This document shows, piece by piece, positions 23,401 through 35,400 of a DNA stretch of 64,000 nt. Under the pieces are notes generated by a model. That model had not been told where the DNA came from, searched no databases, and saw only the letters and a list, made by a program, of their open reading frames with translations. Numbering within the stretch: position 1 is the first letter of the stretch; each line of letters starts with the position of its first letter. The DNA is from Pinus tabuliformis (taxonomy: Eukaryota > Streptophyta > Pinopsida > Pinales > Pinaceae): contig CM062820.1 in assembly GCA_031772625.1 (NCBI GenBank), positions 91,414,421 to 91,478,420 on the forward strand. Reading direction: 5' to 3'. The position numbers and the translations under genes were made by a program.

Positions 23401-26400
23401 TTTTTCCTCAAAAATATTACCAAAATCTTTTTTGTTCCACTCTTTGAGCTAGAGCTTGATGTGCTTAAGTCTTTTATGAAGTAGGAACATGCTTGTCCCT
23501 TGGATTTGCAAATCTTCTGACCACCATTTTTCAATATTGCTTATGAAATCTGGGTGGTTCAGCCAAATGTTTTCAAATCTAAAAGGTCTGTTCCTGGGAA
23601 TACCAATGCCCTTGATCTCCAATTGAACCAGCCAGTGATCCGAGCCTCCAAATGGAAGAACTCTCGCTATAACTTCCTGATCTGTTAGCATAAGATCCTT
23701 TGAGATAATAAATCTGTCTAACTTGGATGCTACGTGGTCTTCTCCTCCTCTTTTGTTGTTCCAGGTAAAGAGGCCCTTATTCATATCTGTATCTACTAGT
23801 TTCATATTGTCTATAAAGGTTTGAAACTCTAAAGAGTCTTTGCTAAGAGTTCTGGTTCCCCCTTTTTTCTCTGAAAGCGACTTGATCATGTTGAAGTCCC
23901 CTCCCATGATCCAGGGAATTCTTGTGTGTCTCTCCCTGAGGTCCACAAGAGAATCTAGGAACCTGAGTTTATCATCCATTCTTTGAGGGCCATACACATT
24001 CGTGACTAGATAGGTATTCCTCTTTCCTACAGGTTGAATAACTACTGATAAATAATTCCTTGATGCCTCTGCATCTATTATGTCAATTTTCAGGGGATTC
24101 CAAAGGGTGAGAATGCCCCCCGCTGTGTGCTCTGCTTTGACTTCTAAAAACTCAAATCTGCTGAGCCATTTTCTATGAATTTGTCTTAATTTCTAAATGG
24201 AACACTTCGTTTCTTGGATGAAGATAATATCCGGCATTGCTTGTTTCATTCTATGACTGAGCAATCTTTGTTTTCTTTTACTTCCTAGACCCCTGATATT
24301 CCAAGATGTGAACTTCATAATTAAAGATTTGTGAAGGAATAACTGGCTAGGTCTTTCATCTTACTTGAGTTTATCATTAGCTTTCCACACTCCATCAAGA
24401 GTTCATTCTGCTTTTTTCTACCTCTTTTCTTTCCTGGGTTTCTAGTAGCTAGACCAGGAGTTGTTTTCATCGTTTTCACACCTCTGTTGTCCTGCTTGTC
24501 AATGTTTTTCCCTTTCTCCACACCTCTGGCTTGAGTTTTCCATAAGAACAGTTGCTGTATTCTGTTGAGCTCTTCTTGAGGCAACGAGTCTACCCCTCCC
24601 GTGGTTCCCTGAATCAAGAACCCTTCTAGATCTAGATGTTCTTTATCAAGAATTTCTTGAAGTTCACGATCCTCCTGCTCCATTTCACTCTGGGTCATTT
24701 CCTGATCCATCTCCAGTTCTGTATCACTAATCATGGTCGCTTTCTGAAAATCAATATCCTCCATTTGTTCGCCCTTTTCTTCTGCCTCCTTTTCCTCATG
24801 ACTTCCTCCCATTACTTGATCTTCTTTTGTGGTCTCTTCTTCTTCTTCTAGAATGTGGAATTTGTTCTGACTGACCTGTTTCCCTTCATTTTGATGTAAC
24901 TTTGTCCCTCTCTTGCCGCTTTTTCCTCTATTAATCACTTTGTGAAAGCTGTCTGTATCCTTCATTGTGCTAGCTTTGCTTTTGTTTACTGCTTTACTAA
25001 GAGGGCAGTCTCTGATTAGATGCCCATGTTCATGACATCTGCAGCATCTGAACGGAATATGCTCATAGTCTATTGTTTGTATCCATTCTTCATCAAAAAC
25101 TTCCAGGATCACCTCATCCGGAAGAGCTCCTGATAGGTCCATTTCCACACAAATCCTAGCGAAGGACGTATATTTTCCCCTTCTGGTAGCTTCAGAAGCT
25201 TTAACAAAACGCCCTAATTTATTGCCTATGGCAGCTAGCGATTCAGTTTGCCAATAATCAAGAGGTAGAGAGTAGAGCCTTACCCATACCGGTACCGAGG
25301 TGAAAGTCTCCCGTTCTGGGACAAAATTCATCATCCAAGGCCGCATATAGAGGCCTGTTGCTGCGTAAAAGTAGGGCCCTCCTTCAAACACTCTGTCTTT
25401 GTCTTCAATATTTGTAAACACCACCGTGAAGAAACCCTTTGACCCAAGATGTAGGTCTATGCTCCCTTTAGGTTTCCAGTGGTATTTGATCCATGTCTGT
25501 AAAGCTTTTTCAGTGGGCCATACTCCCATGAACTTACAGATGATAGCATAAGTCCTCATGTGATCTCTGTGTGCCTGCAGAGCTGGATCATTTAAGACTA
25601 CTCTGGGTGTGAACTCAGCTTTGGGTTTGCAGGGTCCCTTTTGTTTTTTATCTTGAGATCCCTGTTTTTTGTCTTCTTCCTCCTTGTCTTTAGTGCTGAT
25701 ATTTTCCTTATTTTTGGTTCCTGCTGTCTCTTCTTCCACATTCTTTTTCCCTTCCGCAGCAGTCCCTCTGTCATTCTCAAGAGGTTTCTTGCCTCTGCTT
25801 GCTACTGCCTCCTTGTAGGAGGGAGTGGGGCTCCCTCCTCTGCGGCTCTCCATGAAGATCGACCTCTGAAACTTATCTGAAACCCTAGTTTATTGCCTTG
25901 CGTTTCGCTCCGCCCTCCCCCTCCAATGTCCTTCAGATTCAACCAAAAATGTTATTATGTATTATACATTACTACATATTGCAAATTCTATTAAACTTTT
26001 CTAGTTGAGAAAAGATATTGATATTGATTTTCACAGAAAACTTACAAAACTAGGTTACTTGAAGCTCTCCCTTGAAAGTGTTTGGGTTTCATTCTGGCCA
26101 TATCTAAGACAAAAAACCTTAGTGTTGTCATCATATATTTGATTTCATCCCCTAAATATTAAGATTATTAGTTGGAGTAAGAAACAAAAATGCCTTGACA
26201 AATAAAATTCCAAGAGACTTGCTTTTTTTTTGATTTGTAGGTGAAAAAAGCTCCTAATAAGTACGATAGTAGCTTCCCCCAAAATAAATTTTTCCAACTC
26301 GCCCTTTCCTCTTAAACCTCAACCAACAAATTATACAACTAGAAACATCTTTTCCCATGCAATTATAATCAGATTGCAATTGATATTAGCCATTATTGGA

Positions 26401-29400
26401 GCTCGCATGGAGCCTTGAAGGTGTTGTAAACAAGGAAGGGAACAAACAAAAAGTTCAAATCTAAATGCCTTCATAATAATTCATTTTTTGAAGTTGGAAG
26501 TGGGATATTTTAACACAAAATCTAGTAGCCAATATTGGAGCTTGTGTGGAGCCTTGAAGGTGTTGTAAACAAGGATGGGAACAAACAAAAAGTTTAAACC
26601 CAAAGGCCTTTACAATAATTCATTATTTGAAATTGGAAGTGGGACATGTTACCACAACATCTAGCAGGCTTAGTACAAAGCCTAACCAAGTAGGCTCAGA
26701 CCTCATGGCAAAAAGAGATCGGCTACCGGTATCAATTCAACAACCTTTCTCTCGCTATTTAGTGGTCTTTGAACCACAAGGGAGGTTTCCCTATAAAGAT
26801 CACCTAAAGGATATTCAATTAGAAGGGTTCAAGGTGATTGATGAGGTCTAATGAATGGGATAGGATATCGGTGGAGCTTGAAGGGCTAAGATAACCTTTA
26901 CTAAAGTACAAGCACTTTGTAGGAATTTCCCCCATTTTCCACTCACTAGGCCCTAATATCGTGCACTGTGTGGAACCACGATCGAAGTGCCCCTCGGAAT
27001 TGTGCTTTGGGATGGATTTGCACAATTCGTGAAATTTTGGAATTGCTATGCGACGAACCGCCTTTAGGCCGAGTTTTGTTGTATGGGAGGAGAGAGACGA
27101 AGCCCTAGATCCCTGCAGAAGTAGGCCGAAAGGCCTTAGGTGTCTATAGTCAGCAAGATAATAGGGTCAAAAATTTCTGTGTACGAGAAGAAGGCTATTT
27201 GCAGGGACCGAGACCTTGTACAAACCTTAAGGGTGCCATCTGAAGTGATAAAAAGAGGGCAGACAATTTTGTGAGGAGGTTGAAAAGGCCCAAACTTGTG
27301 AACAGGTTGCGTAAGTGTTTCAGGAGGCCAGGGAAGGAGAGATTGGAGTGGCTGTTTGTTGAAGGTGGTTGCTAAGGTGTATTGGTTGAAGTCTATCCAA
27401 CAAAGGGTGCTTGTATAAAATGTTTTGTGAAATTTCTACGATTTCTTACTGGGAATTATTCTTCTAACTTATGCAATTTATTTGTCTTCTGTAAATTAGT
27501 TTACAACAAATAACAAACAATCCACTACTGCAAATATTCACAAATAAAATACGTTGAGGAAAATAAATACTAGAACTGAGAAAATAATGCACAAACACAC
27601 AATAAATCTGACACCAATATTTTTGGACAATAGTCCCTAGAAAAACCTCGAAGAGAAAACCAGTGCAACGGATGAGGGTTTTATTATTATTAATGTTCAG
27701 CAAAACAAAGAATTACAATTGCTTTCCTATTCACTGGCAAAGCTCTAGCATACAATTTTTCTCATTGGCAAAATAATTTGAGAAATTACTTTTCCCTCCA
27801 GCAAATTGATCTGGCATTCTCTTAGCCACTCGCACTGCTGCTTGGAATGCACACTGCTTGCTCAGATTAATTCGCATAGCCTCCGAGACTCACTCCCTTC
27901 AAGTCGATCTGCCTCCTGAAACTACTTGCACCTCCTCCGACAATTCTTCTGGCAACTGGAAGTGGAAACACTGCTCTTGCTACACGCACTAGTTGAATAT
28001 GAACACCTTGTTGGAAAACTCAACCTCCCTTCCTCACATTGGAATGCTGGAAAACTTCCTGAGAATTTCTTCGGAAATTCTCACTGTTGAAAACCCCACT
28101 ACTGACTCTCTCTGGATGGAACTACGCCTGGCTCGCGCAATTGGCTAATTTGCACTGCCTCCCTTCGTGTCTTAATTGTCTTGTATATGTTCTCCAAACC
28201 CCATTAACTTGCTCTTATAATCTTTTGTTCATCAATCAACGACCATGATCTAATCACAATCGATGGCTAAGAACATCTTGACCCCATCAAATCACTTTTT
28301 CGGAAGTCTCTAGAGAAAAATAGATTATCCTCAATTAATTTGATTTAATTAACCAATTTTCCCAAGTTTTTTTTTGTTTTTTTGTTTTTGTTTTTGTTTT
28401 TGTTATAGTGTGGTTCACAAATACCCTGGTCAGTGAGTGGTCACTACATCCACGGAAAAATCTGGGCCAATCGCCCCTCGGCCTACTGGCAAGACCTAAC
28501 CCTAAGGGCTTTGGGCAGAATCGACCTTGTGACCTCTCGATGGTGAGACACGATTTTTGACCAACTGAGCTAACCCTTGGGGCTAGCTACCCCACCAATT
28601 TTCCCAAGTTAGATTTAGGAAATATTTATTTATTAGTTAAATAATCTAATTGAGGTGTTTCTAAGGCTTTTCTTGCGAAACCTTTTCTAGGTTTTGGAGA
28701 TCTTGTGTTTCTTAGCCTCTTAGACACCATAAAGACTAGAACGCTTATCCGCTGCTGCCAAAAACTAACATGTTTCAGGGTTGTGTTGAACAATGTTCTA
28801 AGGAGCAGATTCGCTGGAGGTTGCAGACCTTGTTTGATGCCTATGTACAATGGTATAGGGGGAGCTAACCCACTGTGAGAGAGCTGGTACAATGAGCCTA
28901 TATTTAGTGACTTTGGAGCAACATAGATCACTATAAGAAGGCTGAATTGTTGAGTTGGCTGTGCAAGAGAATCTGGAGTAGCACAAGACTTTGTGAGCAA
29001 CTGAGTGCAGAGACTTTGAAGCAACAAGATCTCTGTGAGATAGGTGACAAACGACCTGCCAGGTACACCAAGGACAAGAGGACCAAAGGGCTGTAAGTGA
29101 ATGAGCACCTTCAACAAGTAAGTCATTGTATTTGTTCTTGTTGTGTGCATAGATTGAGGATCATAAGTTGTTGACCTCAAGCCCAAGTTCTTCCTTGTAT
29201 CAAGGCTTTGTAAAAGCGATGATCCTTGGTACGGGAGCCCTATGTTTGTTGTGTTAAAGTTGTGATATAAACAAGTTTGGGTCTGCCAAATAATTTTGTA
29301 CTTTGTTGATTCATTGTTGTTACATTTATGTTATGCAAAGTGCTTATAGTTGTGGGTATTTTAGTGTGTTTGTGATCATGCTTTAGACATAGAGTCAATT

Positions 29401-32400
29401 ATGAAGTACTAGGAAAAATCAACACTGAAGAGGGTCAAAACCATCCCTTAATGGATCTCTGCTGTTGTGAGAACACCACTTGAAACGAACCTCTGAAGAT
29501 CAAGTGAGATCAACGTCATTAGGGACAAAAACCATTAAAACATCACGGTGGACGATATCTAATGCTAAGAGCACAAGTGTAATGACCTATCTATAATATA
29601 GAGAACACAAGAATATTAGCATGCATACGATGCATGCATATGATAGCTACGTATGCATGTATCGCATGCACCGCACTAGTATTTATATACTAAATTAACT
29701 ATAAATATTAAATATCATGACACTCCTTCAAATAGAAGTTATATTCACCCATCAACATCCATATTGCTTAATGCGTCATGATTAATGGGCAAATACCAAT
29801 GATATAAATTTAAAATGTATAATGTAAAAATAATTATAAAAGATAGATGTTAAAAAATTAAGCTAATCTTAAAAGATGGTTATATAATTATATATCTTAG
29901 AATATTAATAAATTAATAAAATAATAAAAATAAATTAAAGATAAAGTATTTAATATGAACCTAAACCTTTATATTAAAAACAAACAAAAAGGATATTAAA
30001 CCAAAAATCAATATACCGTTAAAAGAAATATATATATCACGTGACATGGGAAGGGTGTCACCATAAGGAGAAGTGGTGGGTTGGAGGTGGAGGGAGTGAC
30101 CACCGCCAAGAAATAGCATATAAGGAGCAGAGAACAATTTTGAAAAGGGGAGAAACAGGAGGAAAATGGGTACACAGAGTTTATCATCAGGAACAATTGA
30201 GCCTTGCTTGTTTTGAGGTTTCTGGGCACGGGGGAACAGTCTGCTTCAACTGAGAAGCTTACTGGACTGAGTAGCGAGGTTCTGCTCAGTTTGGTTGGGT
30301 GGTTTGGGTCTTTTGGTAACCGAAGTAGGAGCAACTTGAGGCATCATCAACCGCAGGAATACAGTTAGGTACTCTCATCAATTCTGTCAGTTAAATTTGT
30401 AAAATTTCAAGGAATTTTATCACAGGGTCATGATAATTTTTAAGAAACCCTTTACTGTTTTTCAATGGCTGTACAGTCTTTACAACAAGAATATGTCACA
30501 TAAAACTCACCTTTAAATGTCTAACTAGATCAAGACTTGTAAATAAGTTACCTCACTTATGTTAGGGATGATTAGCTCAACAACCCTATTAGGTGTTTCC
30601 AACCCCCAAGGGGACTGACATGTCCTGGGCTAGCCCATCAATCCATAGCTGTGTATGATAATGGTGATCATGGAGTGGGAGTGACTTCAAGGTAGGTGCC
30701 ACAACCACGAGACCAACTAATGGGGGTCAACATCCTCAATGTACTAATGTAAGGAGGGAGCAATCATTGTGGCATGAGTTACCCCTTTCCTTGGCCCGCT
30801 TTTTCCACCTCTCTGGTGCACCATTAATGATTTGGCTTTATTCGATACATAGCTTAGGGGCCTGTTACCCACCACCTATGGGTAGCGGATATATGATAAT
30901 TTTTTTCTCCTAAATGGTCCTCAACCAGCAGCTAGCAACCCCTTGCAGCCCCCAGATAGCTCAATGTGCCATTTTCTTTGCCACCTGAGCCAGCCATGTG
31001 GTCCCTCGCCCATCTGTTATGAATGTATGTTTGAAGGTGGGCCTCCCAACCCCAAAGGTATGACTTTTCATTAGTTTGGTTGAGTAATTTTGTTTACTTT
31101 TCATGGGCACTTTTGGGCATGGATTGGTGGGGGGATTTGACGGAAAGAGTGGGTTAGGTCTGTATTCTTGTCTCCACTGCCCGATTTCGTGGTTACCCTT
31201 GTATCCTAGTCTTGTGGGATCTCCTTTACTGGCCATTAGCTTTAGGGATGACACTACATGGGAAATCCCAATTTTGGTTGCGTGGTCCCGCTTCCCGATA
31301 CCACCTACATTACTCCCCTTCCACTCATTTTAGCCCCATTCATCTCTTTTCCCATTCGGGTCCACATGTGTCCATTGGGTCCACATAGGGTTAGCCTCCC
31401 CTCCCCTTGCCCACACCTTGGGTTGGGCTCGGAACGATGCCTCGAAGGTTGATGTAGCTAGAAAGAAAATAAAAAGCCTAATTTGGCCACTCTCAACAGG
31501 GAATGTGTCACAAAATGCAAAAGATGGCTGGGACATACAAATTTAGCACGTGGGCAAAAGCCAAACATGAGCTCTACCCTTTATCCATGGTCATCACACT
31601 AGTTCCTATGGGCCCTAGATGAACCCCCTTCATCATTAAGGAACCCATGATTGTCCCAACCCTTGGTGGGCGATGAATTGCTCCACCTTAAGGGGGTATC
31701 CACTGTTATATATTACACATCATGCTCTCATCCCTTGGAGCCCTGAGTAGTTATGAAGAAAAATCAATCAAAGGCAAAAGGCATATGAAGAAGGGTGGAA
31801 AAACAAAGGCCGTGGTAACTCATGTACCATGATTTGCTCCCTCCTACAGTCATATACCTAGGTGTGGGCTTCCCTCATTATAGCTACCCTTGCACCATTG
31901 CATGTGGTCTGGATCTTTCCCCTGATCCCCACTCCGTTCCATTACTATATCATCTGCCACCTACCACTTAAGGGATGTACCATGGACATGTCACCCCCTT
32001 TAAAGGTTGAAACCACCTAATAAGGTCCTTGGCTAACCCCCTTATTGAGCTTGGAGACACTTATACATGCCAAACTCCACTATGGAAGGACATGCCACCA
32101 TGAAGTGCCCCATTGATTCCATGACTTGTAAGCTCTTTTACTTGATTATTCTAATGATTTGCTATACTGGAAGCAAGGGGGCGCATTGGATCTTATGCAA
32201 GATTGCAGGTGGGTCTCTTTTTGGGGCTTGGTCTCCTTATACGGGGTCCTAGCCCTCCAGAGGGCCACATTGGCATTTGTAGGGTGAGCGATGAGAGCCA
32301 TGGGGCTCCACCATAGTAGCGCGTACTTCATGGATCCCCAACACCACTCATTGATTGCTCGTGTTCCACCTTTTCGATGAGGATGATGCCCCTGGTTCAC

Positions 32401-35400
32401 CATGCCCAACCAACTCCACACATGCACCTTTCACTTGGCAGATGCTCGAGAGTCCAGAGGGTGTCTCCCGCTGCAGAGGGAGGGCTTATATCATCGTCCT
32501 AGCCCTTACAGATGGTCTACAAGCATTTTCAATCCACTTGGAGACCCATGAGGATTTCCTTGTGCCCCCACACCACTCTTGGGAGCACCATAGGTTTTTG
32601 CTTGGAAAACAAGGGGCCAACCCCTTGTCCACTATGTTTGAAGTCCAGTTCTTCATCATGGAACCCCTTGGACTTCATTAGGCCTCCTCAAAGGCCTAAC
32701 GACTCACTTTTCTCATCATCCAACCCTCTTGAGAGGCTTTTTATTATGTTATTGAGCTATTTGGTGGCTTGTCACTAAAAGTATTGTTATTATGCACATT
32801 ATTTTATTTTAGGGGCTCATTTAGGCCAATTTAGCTAAATCAAATTCATTAGAGTGTATAAATAGATGAGAAGTGATTCACTCTCATCATCACTTGGATT
32901 GGGTTATTCTCTCTTGTGATATTTTCGCTATACCTTTTGGAGGACGAGTTTGGATCATATGGATGAATTTTGATGTTTGGTTCTCTCTTTGTCTTGGAGC
33001 TTCTCTATTGGCATATATTGATGATTGGATATACTCTTTAATACATTAAGTGCTCTTTTAATGCTATTCTTGTTATTTAATTTGTCACATGCATGTTGCT
33101 GGGATTTTTGCTATACTAGGCTGAAATTCACTATTTTTTATTATGCGAAATTGTGAAAATTGCGATCTTCTATAGTGATGCATCGTGTCATGGGCCATGT
33201 ATGATTGAGTGATTATTCCTAGAGATGATTTGGGTTAAATACATCTTGAGAAGTCATCAAATATTACAAGTCGAAGCATAAAGACCTTGAAGCAGCTGTT
33301 CTCATCCCCTAATGCCATGCAAAGTTGTTTTAAGGGCCTCCTTGATTGAGTGAATCCATTCCAAATATTAAAATTCTCCTTGACTCCATCTCTCCCAAAG
33401 GACAAGGCACTAACTCCTAACTACTCTAAATAGATAAATTCAACCTACACTTCATATCATTGGGAGGGTAACTGACTCAAAAAAAAGAGGATGCTAGAAG
33501 GTAAGAAACTGAGAACCGGAGGATGGGGAGTCTGTGAATTTTGGGCATATAAGCAAGTCGAGGAGCACTAAAGGGGGGATTATCCAGACTGTGGGAAATT
33601 TTGGAATTTGAGAGAGACAGAGCCGAAACTTCTAATAGAATCACAAACATTAAGCTTGATTGTTCTTGGAGTTTTGGGCACGGGGTCCAAAAGATTTGTC
33701 TTCTGGATTTGGGGACCATACAGGTAGACCCCAGATAGGCTGGGAGGTAAAAAGGGCGGTTTGGTAACTGTAGTAGCGGGAACATCAATTGTCCAAATTC
33801 AACCGAATTCCAGGTATTCTTTTGTATTTTACTTAAATTCATTCAAATTTTATTGTTTGAATTGGCAACATTTAGGGTACAATTCTAGACATTGGTTAAA
33901 CTGTTGAAATGGGTTTAACAAACTTGCAATAGGTAGGAAACCCTAGTTTCTCTCGCACGTGTGAACATAATTACCCAAAACAAACCTGCAATACCTTCGC
34001 TCTTCCTTTGACCTTGATCTTTTCTACTTCGCTTGGATGTAAGGCTTCTTTTATGTCCTTCTTATTGAACTTCTTGTGTGTGTGTTCTTCTTCCTTGAAT
34101 GAGGCCGAGTGCCCTATATATAAGCTTCCTTCCCATGCTTGTAGGCTGACTTGACTTGATCCTAGGACGATATGTCATCTTGGTTGCTTCATTTGAAGGT
34201 TGACTTCCTAGAAGTGCTTGGTATTGGTCTTGGAGGGTCTTTTGACTCTTACAATGACTCAAATAAATATGTAACATGCCCAAGAAGGGTCTCTTATACA
34301 TGACAAAGACTCAATTGACTTTATGACTTAATGACCAATCATAATAACACACAATGGGAGCTTGATCTATAAAAAATAAAATTCCTTGAGCATGAAACCC
34401 ATGTCTCAAGCATAAAATAATCTTATTTTTCTTCTTTACATTAATTACATAAAATCATGATTACACGTCATTATGAAGATTGAACCTAGTTACATATTTC
34501 AACACTCCCTCTTAACTAGGGAGGTATTCATAATCCATACAAGGTACTTGGACATTCTCAATCTAAAGAATTCTCATAAGAAGAGTAGGATTGGTAAGCT
34601 ATCTATTTAGCATCATATCATCCAGTATTGTCACATAGCAAGGCCTTGACTAACCTCTCTATCTCTTCACAAGATTAGTGCACAATGTTGGCGAGACCAA
34701 TGATTTATAAACACCATCATCATTGTGTCTCTCGGAACATACCCCACCTAGGTTTTTTCAGAGTATGTTCCACCAAGACTATTCTTATCTTGGATTCCCA
34801 GTCCTCAAAGAATATCGGTCCTCTACGAATACTCTTATCTTGGATGTCCTACCACATCCTCAAAGAGTATCAGATGCCAGATGCTTACCCAATCCTCCAT
34901 TCTTACTTCCCAAGTGAAGACAAGAATGACGTGTCTATCTCTCTCACTAAACTAGCGAGGATAGCGAGTATATACCCATTCCAATGAAGGAGTGCACCCA
35001 TTCCTATAAAAGGAATGTACCCAGGGTCCCTCGTTGCCAGGGACTTGACCAAGCTCCCTCTTTACCAAGGACTTGCTTCTAGCAACTCTCTAGGTGGAGA
35101 CCATGGGACAAACAACTACTTGTAGGACTCCCTGCTTTGATGTCATGAATTTCTTCTTTGTTATGGAGTCTACATCCTTTTTGGGGCTTCTTCGTAGGGC
35201 ACAAACCATCCATCACTTTCATTCATGAATCATGTCAGTGATCAAAAAGTGATCTATAGGTCCATATCTAGCCTTCCTTCATGCCTTGCTACCTTCTTCA
35301 TGTCATGTTTCCTTCAAGATCTTTCATCCTACCACATGAGTATTAGTTGTAGATGACATCTACAACTCTTCCCTTGGTAGCCCTTTGTGATGGTCTTTCA

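Larger units (their letters stand above)
19228..25954 (-). mobile_element. full-length L1-type LINE retrotransposon, inactive
   Basis: 6.7 kb with both coding regions in order on the minus strand (ORF1 24321-25853; ORF2 about 19970-24317), a short 5' leader (25854-25954), a 3' region (19235-19969) and an A-tail (seven T residues at 19228-19234 on plus). A perfect 16-bp target duplication TTATGTATTATACATT lies at 19212-19227 and 25955-25970. The intact ends indicate insertion without 5' truncation. ORF2 has two stops and a frameshift, so this copy is dead. It is antisense within PRIM2 intron 6. Confidence 0.93.

Noticed and set aside
28540..28590. tRNA gene on the minus strand
   Set aside because: A and B boxes are present but no cloverleaf can be drawn, and the sequence continues to an A-tail with target duplications; it is a SINE.
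28626..29186. Minus-strand open frame of 186 codons
   Set aside because: Overlaps solo LTR B and adjoining repetitive sequence; no recognised domain.
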